64,000 bases of DNA from Roseateles sp. SL47 (GCF_026625885.1 NZ_CP113068.1:5828001-5892000), one strand, 5' to 3'; positions 1-9,408 are shown, numbered from the stretch's first letter. Made by a program: numbers and translations. The notes: generated by a model not told the origin, from the sequence alone.

Positions 1-52
1 GCACCTTGACGTTGTAATCGACGACTCGTTTGACGGGAACCAATACCTTCAT
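1..52 (-). CDS. etfB: Electron transfer flavoprotein beta subunit, N-terminal tip only
   Basis: The gene runs leftwards off the window edge; only the first 17 codons are present. They read MKVLVPVKRVVDYNVKV, which matches the highly conserved N-terminus of EtfB. EtfB with EtfA carries electrons from acyl-CoA and other dehydrogenases to the ubiquinone pool. The ATG is at 50-52. An operator-like palindrome at 186-197 lies in the shared upstream region with murI. The identification rests on a short segment but one that is very characteristic. Confidence 0.8.
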   Translation of the reverse strand, partial: MKVLVPVKRVVDYNVKV

Positions 53-185
53 CGAAGCACTCCAGGCGTATTGACGTTTACGTTAATTCGATTCTAAGGG
101 GGGCCTGCACCACGCCCGTGTCACCGATCCATCAGAACTGGAGGGCCACCTGCCCGCCGCCCGTCCGTGAATCGGAAAATAAAAC

Positions 186-197
186 GAACGATCGTTC
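186..197. promoter_or_regulatory. 12-bp palindrome, TetR-type operator candidate
   Basis: The perfect palindrome GAACGATCGTTC sits in the divergent etfB-murI interval, about 134 bp upstream of the etfB ATG. Its spacing and symmetry resemble operators of TetR-family fatty-acid-degradation regulators in betaproteobacteria, which often control etf genes. The regulator is not in the window, so the role is inferred. Confidence 0.35.
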
Positions 198-226
198 TAT
201 TCTAGCCATCAGATCCGGGCTGCCAA

Positions 227-1255
227 GTGAAAGTCCTGGAATCTTCTAGACTGCCCACCCTGATGACGCCCGCCTCTTCCGTCCCCACCTCCCTCCCCGC
301 ATCCCTGCCTGCTTCTGGGTCCGCCGTGATGTCCGCCGATGTGATGCCTTCAGAACGCCCGGCTGGAATGGCTGCGGCCTCCGTGTCGGCCGAGCCCGCC
401 GCTGGCGAAGGTGCTGCGAGGGTTGCCAACGTGGCCTCCGCCGTAGCCGCAGCGGACGGCATTCAGGGGACACCCACACTCGGGGTGTTCGATTCCGGCG
501 TGGGTGGCCTGACCGTGCTTCAAGCCTTGCGGGCGCGGCTGCCCCAGGTCCCGCTGCACTATGTGGCGGACACGGCCCATGCCCCCTATGGCGATCGCAG
601 CAGCGACTACATCCGGGAAAGAAGCCTGCGGGTGGCGGAACATCTGCGGGAGTCCGGCGCACGCATGGTGGTGGTGGCCTGCAACACGGCGACGGCCCAT
701 GCCGTCAATGCCATGCGCGAACGTTGGCCGGACTGGCCGGTCGTGGGCATCGAGCCCGGCGTGAAACCAGCGGTCGCCGCCACGCGGAATGGCCGCATCG
801 GCGTCATGGCCACCACGGCCACCATTGCGAGCCGCCGTTATGAAGCGCTGGTGGCCGCCTATGCAGGCCAGATGTCGCTGGTGAGCCAGCCGTGTCCCGG
901 ATTGGTGTCCTTGATCGAGAAGGGCGATCTGGATGACGCCGAACTGGGCACCCTGGTGGATCGCTACTGCGAACCACTGAGAGCCGCCGGGGTGGACACC
1001 GTGCTACTGGGATGCACCCACTATCCGCTGATCCAGGCGCGCATCCAGGCGGCGCTGGGCAGTGGTGTTCAGGTGCTCAACATTGAAGACGCCGTGGCAC
1101 GCCAGGCGCAGCGCCTGTGGGAATCCCTGCACCTGCCTTGCCAGCCGGAGGCTCCGGTGGTGCTTCAGAGCACCGGCGACCCGGCACCGCTGGAGCGGCT
1201 GGCCCAAGGGGCGCTGGGCTGGCGTTCGATTCAGGCCTCGCGGATCAACGTCTAG
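227..1255 (+). CDS. murI: Glutamate racemase
   Basis: Converts L-glutamate to D-glutamate for peptidoglycan precursors, in the cytoplasm. Counting from the GTG at 227, the Asp/Glu racemase core begins near residue 84 with GVFDSGVGG (D89, S90). The two catalytic cysteines are C152 in ACNTATA and C263 in GCTHYP. The core length is normal. The first 80 or so residues are an Ala/Pro/Ser-rich extension without family similarity. Later in-frame ATGs at 263, 329, 344 and 368 are possible starts, and none has a clear ribosome binding site, so the true start is uncertain. The gene converges with the MFS permease downstream. Confidence 0.93.
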   Translation: MKVLESSRLPTLMTPASSVPTSLPASLPASGSAVMSADVMPSERPAGMAAASVSAEPAAGEGAARVANVASAVAAADGIQGTPTLGVFDSGVGGLTVLQALRARLPQVPLHYVADTAHAPYGDRSSDYIRERSLRVAEHLRESGARMVVVACNTATAHAVNAMRERWPDWPVVGIEPGVKPAVAATRNGRIGVMATTATIASRRYEALVAAYAGQMSLVSQPCPGLVSLIEKGDLDDAELGTLVDRYCEPLRAAGVDTVLLGCTHYPLIQARIQAALGSGVQVLNIEDAVARQAQRLWESLHLPCQPEAPVVLQSTGDPAPLERLAQGALGWRSIQASRINV

Positions 1256-1313
1256 GCCAGCGTATCCGTGAATTCGGGGGCGCACGGCGCGGGCTGGGCT
1301 GCCAGGCAACAGA

Positions 1314-2600
1314 TCAGATCAGTGCGCGCGCCATGCCCCGGGTCATGTCCACCCGTTTCAGCAGCCAGTAACCGGCGACAAAGAATACGCCGGTCGACAG
1401 GATGGCCAGTCGGTGATTGCCGGCCGTCAACACCGTCACGGCACCATAGGTCAGCGGGCCGATGATGGCGGCCAGCCGGGTGGCGAAGGTCCACAGACCA
1501 AAGAACTCGGCCAGACGGTCGTGCGGGGCCAGCGCCCCGGCCAGTGCCCGCCCACAGGATTGACTGGACCCCATGCACAGGCCGGCGATGAGCGCGGCGC
1601 ACCAGAACAGCCAGGCGCTGGTGGCAATGAAGGCCAGCACCGTCATCAGCATCCACCCCACCAGCGTGAACGCCAAGGCGGGCTGGTGGCCAATGCGGTC
1701 CTCGTAGTAGCCGAAGGCAAAGGCGCCGACAGCGGAGGCGATATTGACCAGGAACACCAGCGCCATGGTCTGTGCCTGGCTGAACCCAAGCGCCTGATCC
1801 GCATAGACCGCCGCCAACGCAATCACGACCGCGATACCGGCCTGATAGGACGTGCCGCAGGCCAGCAGCCGAAGAAAGTCTGGATAGGCACGCGCCCGCC
1901 GCCAGGAGGCCAGCAGCTCTGCAAGCCCGGAGCGCCGGCGGGCTGCGCGGCGGGTGGAGCAAGGGTCAGCGCGCTCACGCAGCAGCAAGAAGGTGGGAAT
2001 GGCGGCCACCAGGTAGAGGCCAGCCGTGATGCCCATGGTGACGGGCACAAAGTTACTGGCCGCCTGGCCACGGGCTTGCGCTTGCAGCACATAGACGAGG
2101 CACAGCCCCAGCGCCAGCATGCCACCGAGGTAACCGAAGGCCCAGCCCCAGCCGGAAACACGGCCCAGCGCATGCCGGCGGGCCAGTTCAGGCAGGAAGG
2201 CGGCGATGAGGGATTCGCCGTAAGAGAAAAAAACGTTGGAGATCACCACCCCGGCCGCTGCCCACCACAGCGCGTCAGGGCCGAAGAAGCCCAGTGCAGC
2301 GGTGGAGAGCACACAACCTGCGGTGCAGATGGCCAGCAGCCGCTTCTTGGCGCCATGCGCGTCCGCCCAGGCGCCGAGCCCTGGCATGGTGATCATCACG
2401 ATCAGGCTGGAGACGGCGATCAGGACGGTCCACAGCAGGGTGGCGGACGCCTGGCCTTTGGCAAGCTCCGCCACGAAATAGGCGTTGTAGACAGCGGTCA
2501 GCACCACCGTCGTGTAGCCGGAGTTGGCAAAGTCGTACATCGACCATCCCAACACTTCCCGGCGACGCACGCCTGGGTTCAACAGGTCCTGACCGAACAT
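1314..2600 (-). CDS. UMF1-family MFS transporter (Atg22-like)
   Basis: Integral membrane permease with about 12 hydrophobic segments. The N-terminal signature GWSMYDFANSGYTTVVLTAV is typical of the UMF1 (unknown major facilitator) family that includes yeast Atg22 and many bacterial members. The substrate is unknown. I chose the ATG at 2600, giving 428 residues, because the conserved part starts a few residues later; an upstream in-frame ATG at 2681 would add 27 non-conserved residues. It is transcribed on the same strand as the higBA pair upstream but 126 bp away, and ends tail to tail with murI. Confidence 0.85.
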   Translation of the reverse strand: MFGQDLLNPGVRRREVLGWSMYDFANSGYTTVVLTAVYNAYFVAELAKGQASATLLWTVLIAVSSLIVMITMPGLGAWADAHGAKKRLLAICTAGCVLSTAALGFFGPDALWWAAAGVVISNVFFSYGESLIAAFLPELARRHALGRVSGWGWAFGYLGGMLALGLCLVYVLQAQARGQAASNFVPVTMGITAGLYLVAAIPTFLLLRERADPCSTRRAARRRSGLAELLASWRRARAYPDFLRLLACGTSYQAGIAVVIALAAVYADQALGFSQAQTMALVFLVNIASAVGAFAFGYYEDRIGHQPALAFTLVGWMLMTVLAFIATSAWLFWCAALIAGLCMGSSQSCGRALAGALAPHDRLAEFFGLWTFATRLAAIIGPLTYGAVTVLTAGNHRLAILSTGVFFVAGYWLLKRVDMTRGMARALI

Positions 2601-2726
2601 GAGCCCAAGTGTAAGAGCACCTGCATGCCCCTTCTTGGGTGGCGCCGCCCTGAGAATCCCTCGAGGTGCGCTGATGCGCACAGCCAGTGGCCACTGACGT
2701 CCAACAGGGCCAAGGCGGCCACGAGC

Positions 2727-3008
2727 TCAGACCAACTCGACTTGAACCCGTCTGCCCACAATGGCTGCGGCCCGCTGCAAGGTGGCGATCGTGACATTGC
2801 CATCGGTGGGATCCAGCACACGATCCACCTGGGTGCGGCTCGTCTTCATCAATTCGGCCAACTTGCGCTTGCTGAGCTTGCGCTCCTTCATCGCCTCGAG
2901 CAGTTGCCAGGCAATGACCTCCTTGATGGCGACGGCCTGGAACGCTTCCAGAACGCCCTCCTCCTTGAGGAAGTCGTCAAGACTGGAACCCATGTGCTTG
3001 TTAGCCAT
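2727..3008 (-). CDS. XRE-family antitoxin, HigA-like
   Basis: A 93-residue protein with a helix-turn-helix in the second half (LSKRKLAELMKTSRTQVDRV), as in Xre/HigA antitoxins. It should bind and neutralise the toxin encoded just upstream and repress the operon promoter. Its ATG (3006-3008) overlaps the last codons of the toxin gene by 8 bp, and a GGAG ribosome binding site lies within the toxin's final codons. Toxin-first order is characteristic of higBA. Length and layout fit a type II system. Confidence 0.8.
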   Translation of the reverse strand: MANKHMGSSLDDFLKEEGVLEAFQAVAIKEVIAWQLLEAMKERKLSKRKLAELMKTSRTQVDRVLDPTDGNVTIATLQRAAAIVGRRVQVELV

Positions 3009-3366
3009 TTTGAATCTCCTTCATCCGATCACGAGCGAGGCGCAAGACGTCGGCCGGTGTCACCTGCGTTTTCTTGATCCAGCCATGTAACGCATACAGC
3101 ACCTCAGCATGAAAACAGAACAACACGCGCGCGATGGTCTTGCTTGGCAGGTGTGTCCGAACTTCCCAGAGCCCTTGGCCGAGTGAACGGCACAGCGGCA
3201 TGCCCACGGGCCACCGGAACTGAACCCGCTGCAGGTCTGCCCCGACGGCGAGTCGGTCAGCCCGATCCAGAGACTTCAACCAGTCTCGGACGGGCTCTGC
3301 ACCCGTACCAGAACGGTAGAAGACCAACGGCACCCTGAGAAGCTCTTCAACAGTGAACGGCACCAT
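3001..3366 (-). CDS. RelE/HigB-like toxin (Gp49 family)
   Basis: About 121 residues with the fold signature of phage-derived Gp49/HigB ribosome-dependent mRNA interferases: a VPLVFYRS start, a conserved basic patch RSLGQGLWEVRTHLPSKTIARVLFC, and a C-terminal LYALHGWIKKTQ segment. I prefer the ATG at 3366; a TTG at 3393 would add nine residues. The gene overlaps the antitoxin gene. Upstream is a gene-free stretch to the tRNA-Leu at 3651, where I find nothing but G-rich sequence. Confidence 0.78.
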   Translation of the reverse strand: MVPFTVEELLRVPLVFYRSGTGAEPVRDWLKSLDRADRLAVGADLQRVQFRWPVGMPLCRSLGQGLWEVRTHLPSKTIARVLFCFHAEVLYALHGWIKKTQVTPADVLRLARDRMKEIQNG

Positions 3367-3650
3367 AAAAAGTACCACCCGATCGTATAACAAATGAGCC
3401 GCCCGCTGGCGGAGAACTTCATGCGATGGTACGAATCGAGCGCTTGAGCTCCGTCAAGCTCAACGGCGCCGACCCCGATGTGATCAACATGGAGCCTGAA
3501 CTACACATGAGGGTGGGGGGGGTGGGCGGGACGCAGGTCTGCCGCGCATTCGGCGGAAACCCCCTGCCCGGCCGGGAAGACCGGGTTCATGAAAGCGCGC
3601 CCAGAACAGGGCCGCAGTTGGGCGCGCGTGCGCCAGGCCGTTGAGCAGCG

Positions 3651-3737
3651 TGGTACCTGGGACGGGACTCGAACCCGTACGCTTGTGACAGCGGCAGATT
3701 TTAAGTCTGCTGTGGCTACCGATTTCACCACCCAGGC
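3651..3737 (-). tRNA. tRNA-Leu (UAA)
   Basis: Leftward 87-nt tRNA with encoded CCA (TGG at 3651-3653 on the plus strand), long variable arm and the anticodon loop CTTAAAA between GCAGA and TCTGC, giving anticodon UAA. Acceptor stem GCCTGGG pairs with CCCAGGT, with a G-U at the first pair. Confidence 0.93.
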
Positions 3738-3776
3738 CGCAAGGGACGTCCGCCATTATCCTGCGGCGTGACCATG

Positions 3777-3808
3777 AAAAAAGGGAAGTCACAAGGACTT
3801 CCCTTTTT
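3777..3808 (-). terminator. Intrinsic terminator after tRNA-Gly copy 1
   Basis: Inverted repeat GGGAAGTC / GACTTCCC (3783-3790 and 3796-3803) with a 5-nt loop, flanked by A and T runs. On the minus strand the hairpin is followed by a run of Ts just after tRNA-Gly, so it separates the Gly transcript from tRNA-Leu. Confidence 0.75.
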
Positions 3809-3814
3809 GGAATT

Positions 3815-3890
3815 TGGAGCGGGAAACGAGGCTCGAACTCGCGACCTCAACCTTGGCAAGGTTGCGCTCTACCAACTGAGCTATTCCCGC
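3815..3890 (-). tRNA. tRNA-Gly (GCC), copy 1
   Basis: 76-nt leftward tRNA with encoded CCA. The anticodon loop TTGCCAA between CAACC and GGTTG gives anticodon GCC; the T arm GTTCGAGCC is standard. Identical to the copies at 3952 and 4260. Confidence 0.95.
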
Positions 3891-3951
3891 ATCGCAGGAG
3901 GAATCGAACGGCACCGGAGTGCTGCATCAAACCCCACCTTCAACACTGAAG

Positions 3952-4027
3952 TGGAGCGGGAAACGAGGCTCGAACTCGCGACCTCAACCTTGGCAAGGTT
4001 GCGCTCTACCAACTGAGCTATTCCCGC
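3952..4027 (-). tRNA. tRNA-Gly (GCC), copy 2
   Basis: 76-nt tRNA identical to copy 1, with encoded CCA. A 12-bp tandem repeat begins directly at its 5' end (4026), so its leader RNA is made of that repeat. Confidence 0.95.
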
Positions 4028-4073
4028 AAAACTAACCGCAAAACTAAGCGCAAAACTAAGCGCAAAACTAAGT
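4026..4073. repeat. 12-bp tandem repeat, four units, in a tRNA spacer
   Basis: Four consecutive units of GCAAAACTAAGC (4026-4037, 4038-4049, 4050-4061, 4062-4073) with changes only in the last two bases. It fills the spacer between tRNA-Cys and tRNA-Gly copy 2 and overlaps the first two bases of the tRNA. Confidence 0.9.
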
Positions 4074-4110
4074 GAATTGACCGCAACAACACCACGATCA
4101 AACCCAACAC

Positions 4111-4184
4111 TGGAGGCGCGATCCGGAGTCGAACCGGACTAACCGGATTTGCAATCCGGGGCATAACCGCTTTGCTATCGCGCC
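4111..4184 (-). tRNA. tRNA-Cys (GCA)
   Basis: 74-nt leftward tRNA with encoded CCA. The acceptor stem is GGCGCGA/TCGCGCC, and the anticodon loop TTGCAAA between CCGGA and TCCGG gives anticodon GCA. It is the only cysteine tRNA in the window. Confidence 0.93.
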
Positions 4185-4221
4185 CCTGATCGAAACTGAA
4201 GTTTGGTGCCCTCAACTTCGA

Positions 4222-4247
4222 TAAAAAATGGAAGCCAAGGCTTCCAT
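4222..4247 (-). terminator. Intrinsic terminator after tRNA-Gly copy 3
   Basis: ATGGAAGCC and GGCTTCCAT (4228-4236 and 4239-4247) form a hairpin that on the minus strand is followed by six Ts. It lies between tRNA-Gly copy 3 and tRNA-Cys, which implies a separate promoter for tRNA-Cys or partial read-through. Confidence 0.75.
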
Positions 4248-4259
4248 CCTTTCAGAACC

Positions 4260-4335
4260 TGGAGCGGGAAACGAGGCTCGAACTCGCGACCTCAACCTTG
4301 GCAAGGTTGCGCTCTACCAACTGAGCTATTCCCGC
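4260..4335 (-). tRNA. tRNA-Gly (GCC), copy 3
   Basis: 76-nt tRNA with encoded CCA, identical to the other two copies. It is the promoter-proximal gene of the cluster, with a sigma-70-like promoter just upstream. Confidence 0.95.
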
Positions 4336-4347
4336 ATATCTCTTGAT

Positions 4348-4376
4348 CAACATCCGCCTGATTTGAAAAATGTCAA
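4348..4376 (-). promoter_or_regulatory. Sigma-70-like promoter of the tRNA cluster
   Basis: On the minus strand a perfect -35 box TTGACA (4371-4376) is followed 17 bp later by a weak -10, ATGTTG (4348-4353). This places transcription start a few bases upstream of the tRNA-Gly 5' end at 4335. The -35 and spacing are good; the -10 is poor. Confidence 0.5.
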
Positions 4377-4727
4377 GATTTACTCAAGACATTCTTCAAT
4401 TCAAAGTTTCATCGATCTCGATGTTTTCAACGCACTGCTTGCCTCAACATTTCTCCGCATCGAACCATGACGTGATAGCCAAGGTTAAAGCGGTGATTTG
4501 CTTGCAGCACCGTTTGCGCTGAAGCCGAGAGTATAGAACGATTTTTTAGGCCCGCGCAAGAGTTGCGGTGAGAAGTCTTGCGCGGGTGCACCTATCGCAC
4601 ACCACACCACCCTCGCGCTTCCGCGCACGCCCTCCACAAACACAAATGCCCACGGCCGAAGCCGCAGGCATTTGCTGTCTACCGGACCCTCAGCAGGCCC
4701 AGCGGCCGCTCACGGTCTTCAAGACGC
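4377..4727. other. Gene-free stretch between the tRNA cluster and lon
   Basis: Holds the lon terminator candidate at 4644-4673. The part nearest the tRNA genes is AT-rich for this genome, as expected upstream of a strong stable-RNA promoter. I see no open frame with coding character here. Confidence 0.6.
4644..4673 (-). terminator. Terminator candidate downstream of lon
   Basis: AAATGCC...GGC-TTCG-GCC...GGCATTT forms a long stem with a TTCG-type tetraloop and one mismatch region, 55 bp beyond the lon stop on the same strand. The T-tract is part of the stem and short. Confidence 0.6.
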
Positions 4728-7154
4728 TCAGTGCTTCAGCGAATCACCACCGGCCTCGGGCTTGGCTTCTGCCACCTTCTCCGCCGGAGGTGCGGCAGCC
4801 ACCTCATCCTCCGGAATCGGCTGGGGGAGCGTCTCCAGGGCCACTTCCAGCACACGGTCGATCCAGCGGACCGGAACGATCTCCAGCTGGTTCTTCACGT
4901 TTTCAGGAATGTCCTGCAAGTCCTTGACGTTCTCTTCCGGAATCATCACGGTCTTGATGCCACCCCGATGCGCCGCCAGCAGCTTTTCCTTCAGGCCGCC
5001 GATCGCCGTCACCTCGCCGCGCAGTGTGATCTCGCCGGTCATGGCGACATCTGCACGCACCGGAATCCCGGTCAGCGCCGAAACAAACGCCGTGGTCATC
5101 GCAATACCGGCACTCGGACCGTCCTTGGGCGTGGCGCCATCGGGCACGTGGATGTGCACGTCGCGCTTCTCAAAGGCCTCGTCCTTGATGCCCAGACGGC
5201 GAGCCCGCGAGCGCACCACCGTACGCGCCGCTTCGACCGACTCCTTCATCACGTCGCCCAGCGAGCCGGTGCGGATGATGTTGCCCTTGCCCGGCATCGA
5301 AGTGGCTTCGATGGTCAGCAGATCGCCACCCACCTCGGTCCAGGCCAGCCCGACCACCTGGCCGACCTGGTTCTTCTTTTCCGCGCGGCCGAAGTCGTAC
5401 TTGCGCACGCCCAGGAATTCGTTGAGGTTGTCTTCATCGACCACCACACGACCCTGGTAAGTCTTCAGCTGCAGGCCCTTCACCACCTTGCGGCAGATCT
5501 TGGAGATCTCGCGTTCCAGCGAGCGCACACCAGCTTCACGGGTGTAGTAGCGGATCACGCCGCGGATGGCCGCTTCGGTGACTTCCAGCTCTTCATCCTT
5601 GACGCCGTTGTTGCCGCGTTGCTTGGGCAGCAGGTAACGCTGGGCGATGTTGACCTTCTCGTCCTCGGTGTAGCCGGACAGGCGGATCACTTCCATCCGG
5701 TCCAGCAGGGCCGGCGGAATGTTCAGCGAGTTCGAGGTGGCCACGAACATCACATCGGACAAGTCGTAATCAACTTCGATGTAATGGTCCGCGAAGGTGT
5801 GGTTCTGCTCAGGGTCCAGCACCTCCAGCAGCGCGGAGGACGGGTCACCCCGGAAATCCATGCCCAGCTTGTCGATCTCGTCCAGCAGGAACAGCGGATT
5901 GCGCGTGCCGACCTTCGAGAGGCTCTGCAACACCTTGCCCGGCATCGAGCCGATGTAGGTGCGGCGATGACCGCGAATTTCAGCTTCGTCCCGCACGCCA
6001 CCCAGGGCCATGCGGACGAACTTGCGGCCCGTGGCACGTGCCACCGACTGCCCCAGCGAGGTCTTGCCGACGCCCGGAGGGCCGACCAGGCACAGGATGG
6101 GCGCCTTCACCTTGTCCACACGCTGCTGCACCGCGAGGTACTCAAGGATGCGTTCCTTGACCTTGTCCAGGCCGTAGTGGTCCTCGTTGAGGACGGCTTC
6201 GGCATTGGCCAGGTCGTGCTTGATCTTGGTCTTCTTGCTCCAGGGCAGGTTGACCAGCGTGTCGATGTAGTTGCGCACCACCGTCGCTTCGGCGGACATG
6301 GGCGACATCAGCTTGAGCTTCTTCAGCTCGGCCTCGGCCTTCTTGCGTGCCTCCTTGGGCATGCGGGCGGCCTGGATCTTCTTCTCCAGCTCTTCCAGGT
6401 CGGCGCCTTCTTCGCCGTCGCCCAGCTCCTTCTGGATGGCCTTGACCTGCTCGTTCAGGTAGTACTCGCGCTGGCTCTTCTCCATCTGGCGCTTGACGCG
6501 GCCACGGATGCGCTTTTCCACCTGCAGGATGTCCACTTCATGCTCAAGCAGATCCAGCAGCTTTTCCAGACGCTTGCCCACTTCGGACAGGTCCAGCACC
6601 GACTGCTTGGCATCGAGCTTCAGCGGCAGATGCGCCGCGATCGTGTCCGCCAGACGGCCGGCGTCATCGATGCCGGCGATGGAGGTGAGGATCTCGGGCG
6701 GGATCTTCTTGTTGAGCTTGACGTACTGGTCGAACTGCTGCGTCACGGCGCGGCGCAGTGCTTCCACCTCGGGCTGCTCATCCGCTTCGGGCGGAATTGG
6801 CATCACATCGGCGGTGAAATGCTCTTCACCGTCATGAATGGCCTGGGTGGTGGCGCGCTGCAGGCCTTCCACCAGCACCTTCACGGTGCCGTCAGGCAGC
6901 TTCAGCATCTGCAGAATGCTGGAGACGCAACCCATCTCGAACATGTCGTCGGGCTTGGGTTCGTCCTTGCCAGCAGCTTTTTGCGCCACCAGCATGATCT
7001 GACGACCCGCTTCCATGGCCGCTTCCAGGGCCTTGATGGATTTTGGCCGCCCAACGAACAGCGGGATCACCATGTGCGGGAACACCACGACATCCCGCAG
7101 CGGCAGCAGCGGGAGAGTGATGGGTTCCGCGGGGAGGATCGGATGACCGGACAT
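4728..7154 (-). CDS. lon: ATP-dependent serine protease Lon
   Basis: 808 residues, normal for proteobacterial Lon. Order of domains: N-terminal substrate-binding domain (residues 10-200), coiled-coil linker (205-285), AAA+ module with Walker A GPPGVGKT (358-365) and Walker B LFLLDEID (421-428), then the protease domain with the Ser-Lys dyad S681 (DGPSAG) and K722 (GGLKEK). Degrades misfolded and regulatory proteins in the cytoplasm. It is last in the leftward order tRNA-Leu, tig, clpP, clpX, lon, which is common in proteobacteria. A 141-bp gap to clpX leaves room for its own promoter. Confidence 0.98.
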   Translation of the reverse strand: MSGHPILPAEPITLPLLPLRDVVVFPHMVIPLFVGRPKSIKALEAAMEAGRQIMLVAQKAAGKDEPKPDDMFEMGCVSSILQMLKLPDGTVKVLVEGLQRATTQAIHDGEEHFTADVMPIPPEADEQPEVEALRRAVTQQFDQYVKLNKKIPPEILTSIAGIDDAGRLADTIAAHLPLKLDAKQSVLDLSEVGKRLEKLLDLLEHEVDILQVEKRIRGRVKRQMEKSQREYYLNEQVKAIQKELGDGEEGADLEELEKKIQAARMPKEARKKAEAELKKLKLMSPMSAEATVVRNYIDTLVNLPWSKKTKIKHDLANAEAVLNEDHYGLDKVKERILEYLAVQQRVDKVKAPILCLVGPPGVGKTSLGQSVARATGRKFVRMALGGVRDEAEIRGHRRTYIGSMPGKVLQSLSKVGTRNPLFLLDEIDKLGMDFRGDPSSALLEVLDPEQNHTFADHYIEVDYDLSDVMFVATSNSLNIPPALLDRMEVIRLSGYTEDEKVNIAQRYLLPKQRGNNGVKDEELEVTEAAIRGVIRYYTREAGVRSLEREISKICRKVVKGLQLKTYQGRVVVDEDNLNEFLGVRKYDFGRAEKKNQVGQVVGLAWTEVGGDLLTIEATSMPGKGNIIRTGSLGDVMKESVEAARTVVRSRARRLGIKDEAFEKRDVHIHVPDGATPKDGPSAGIAMTTAFVSALTGIPVRADVAMTGEITLRGEVTAIGGLKEKLLAAHRGGIKTVMIPEENVKDLQDIPENVKNQLEIVPVRWIDRVLEVALETLPQPIPEDEVAAAPPAEKVAEAKPEAGGDSLKH

Positions 7155-7295
7155 GAAAACCTCTCTTTCTCAAGCCCATCTTGGGCTCGAGGGGCCTATT
7201 ACAAGGTGCTGAGTTCGAAGCTCATGCACAAGGTGTCATTGACAGCTAGGGCGGAACCATGAAAAGCCTGGTCGTCCATCGCAGCGGCCCTTGAA

Positions 7296-8561
7296 TCAGG
7301 CACTGGCCTTGGCTTCGCGATAGACCAGCAGGGGCTTGGAGTCCTCGTCGATGTTGTGCTCGTCCAGCACCACCTTCGCCACGCCGTCCAGGGACGGCAG
7401 TTCGAACATGGTGTCGATCAGGGCATGCTCCACGATGGAACGCAGGCCACGGGCGCCGGTCTTGCGGGCCAGAGCCTTGCGCGCCACCGCGTTCAGCGCC
7501 GACGGACGCACTTCCAGTTCCACGCCATCCATCGAGAACAGTTGCTGATATTGCTTGACCAGCGCATTGCGGGGTTCGGTGAGGATCTGCACCAGGGCGT
7601 CCTCGGTCAGTTCGCCAAGGGTGGCGATGACCGGCAGACGGCCGACCAGTTCAGGAATCAGACCGAACTTGATCAGGTCGCCCGGTTCCACTTCACGGAA
7701 CAGCTCACCGACCTTCTTGTCGCTCTTGCTCTTCACCGCCGCACCAAAGCCGATGCCCGACTTCTCGGAACGGTTCTGGATGACCTTTTCCAGGCCGTCA
7801 AAGGCGCCGCCGCAGATGAACAGGATGTTGGTCGTGTCGATCTGCAGGAAGTCCTGGTTGGGATGCTTGCGGCCGCCCTGAGGAGGAACCGACGCCATCG
7901 TGCCTTCGACCAGCTTCAGCAGCGCCTGCTGCACGCCCTCCCCGGACACATCACGGGTGATGGACGGGTTGTCGGCCTTGCGGCTGATCTTGTCGATTTC
8001 ATCAATGTAGACGATGCCGCGCTGGGCGCGTTCGACGTCGTAATTGCAGTTCTGCAGCAGCTTCTGGATGATGTTTTCCACATCCTCGCCCACATAACCG
8101 GCTTCGGTCAGGGTGGTGGCGTCTGCAATCACAAAGGGGACGTTCAGCACCCGGGCCAGGGTCTGAGCCAGCAGCGTCTTGCCGGAGCCGGTGGGGCCGA
8201 TCAGCAGGATGTTGCTTTTCGAGAGCTCGACGCCGTCCTTCGTGTCCGCAGCGTGGCGCAACCGCTTGTAGTGGTTGTACACCGCCACCGACAGCGTGCG
8301 TTTGGCCACGTCCTGGCCGATCACGTATTGGTCCAGCGTGGTCTTGATCTCGCTGGGCACCGGCAGGTCCGACTTGTTCGCGCGACCGGGAACGGCTTCC
8401 GCCGGGACCTCGTCACGAATGATGTCGTTGCACAGCTCGATGCACTCATCGCAGATGAACACGGACGGGCCCGCGATCAGCTTCTTGACCTCATGCTGGC
8501 TTTTGCCGCAGAAGGAGCAATACAAGACTTTTTCGCTGGAGTTGCCTTTTTTCTCGGCCAT
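7296..8561 (-). CDS. clpX: ATP-dependent Clp protease ATP-binding subunit ClpX
   Basis: 421 residues, the usual size. A C4 zinc-binding domain (C15, C18, C37, C40) recognises substrates and adaptors; the AAA+ domain has Walker A GPTGSGKT (122-129) and Walker B IVYIDEID (183-190). The IGFG loop that docks on ClpP is visible (GIGFGAAV). ClpX unfolds tagged proteins and feeds them to ClpP, encoded 238 bp upstream on the same strand. The spacer is long enough for a separate clpX promoter. Confidence 0.98.
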   Translation of the reverse strand: MAEKKGNSSEKVLYCSFCGKSQHEVKKLIAGPSVFICDECIELCNDIIRDEVPAEAVPGRANKSDLPVPSEIKTTLDQYVIGQDVAKRTLSVAVYNHYKRLRHAADTKDGVELSKSNILLIGPTGSGKTLLAQTLARVLNVPFVIADATTLTEAGYVGEDVENIIQKLLQNCNYDVERAQRGIVYIDEIDKISRKADNPSITRDVSGEGVQQALLKLVEGTMASVPPQGGRKHPNQDFLQIDTTNILFICGGAFDGLEKVIQNRSEKSGIGFGAAVKSKSDKKVGELFREVEPGDLIKFGLIPELVGRLPVIATLGELTEDALVQILTEPRNALVKQYQQLFSMDGVELEVRPSALNAVARKALARKTGARGLRSIVEHALIDTMFELPSLDGVAKVVLDEHNIDEDSKPLLVYREAKASA

Positions 8562-8799
8562 GGGAGTGCTGCTAGATACAGGCGTTGTGCCTGCATTGAT
8601 GATAGTTCAATTGCCGGGACCGCCCTCAAGGGGATAAAAGCCCCTAAGGTGGCTTAGTTACGGTCCTGGCGAATCAGTGGTGCCGAGAGGCTGGCGCGAC
8701 CGGTTGGCTGCGCCTTGGCGGCCGGGGCACCGGGCCCGTCGGCAGGTGGAAACCGCCGCCGGACCGGTCAAAGTTCTCGCCCCCAACCGCCGCGAGGCC

Positions 8800-9408
8800 T
8801 TAGCCCCGCTTTTCGATGACCTGGTCCACCAGGCCGTAGGTCTGCGCTTCGGCCGCCGACATGAAATAGTCACGCTCGGTGTCGGTCTGGATCTTCTCCA
8901 GCGGCTGACCGGTGCGCTCCGCCAGGATGCGGTTCAGTTGCTCTCGAGTCTTGAGAATCTCGCGGGCATGGATTTCGATGTCGGTGGCCTGACCCTGCGC
9001 GCCGCCCAGCGGCTGGTGGATCATGATCTTGGCATTGGGCAGCGAGAAACGCTTGCCCTTGGCGCCGGCAGCCAGCAGGAAGGCGCCCATGCTCGCGGCC
9101 ATGCCCATGCACAGCGTGGACACCTGCGGCTTGATGAACTGCATGGTGTCGTAGATGGACATGCCAGCCGACACGCTCCCGCCCGGGGAATTGATGTAGA
9201 GCGAAATCTCCTTGTCGGGGTTTTCGCTTTCCAGGAACAGCAGCTGCGCCACCACGAGGTTGGCCACGGCGTCGTTCACAGGGCCCACCAGGAAGACGAT
9301 GCGCTCGCGCAGCAGTCGGCTGTAGATGTCGTAGGCACGTTCGCCGCGGCCCGACTGTTCGATGACGATGGGCACCATGCCCAGGTTGCTAGTTTCCAGA
9401 GCGCTCAT
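8800..9408 (-). CDS. clpP: ATP-dependent Clp protease proteolytic subunit ClpP
   Basis: 202 residues from the ATG at 9408, chosen because AGAGGA lies seven bases upstream and the sequence then begins with the typical [18 protein letters not shown]. Catalytic triad S106 (MAASMG), H131 (IMIHQP) and D180 are all present. Forms the tetradecameric protease chamber used by ClpX. Expression is probably separated from tig by the terminator at 9535-9571. Confidence 0.98.
   Translation of the reverse strand: MSALETSNLGMVPIVIEQSGRGERAYDIYSRLLRERIVFLVGPVNDAVANLVVAQLLFLESENPDKEISLYINSPGGSVSAGMSIYDTMQFIKPQVSTLCMGMAASMGAFLLAAGAKGKRFSLPNAKIMIHQPLGGAQGQATDIEIHAREILKTREQLNRILAERTGQPLEKIQTDTERDYFMSAAEAQTYGLVDQVIEKRG

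Noticed and set aside
4026..4073. Tandem repeat considered as a CRISPR array
   Set aside because: Units are 12 bp and directly adjacent, with no spacers and no cas genes in the window.
4578..7262. An 894-codon open frame on the plus strand opposite lon
   Set aside because: Exact shadow of lon; long antisense frames are expected at this GC content. The protein is His/Leu/Gln-rich without domains.
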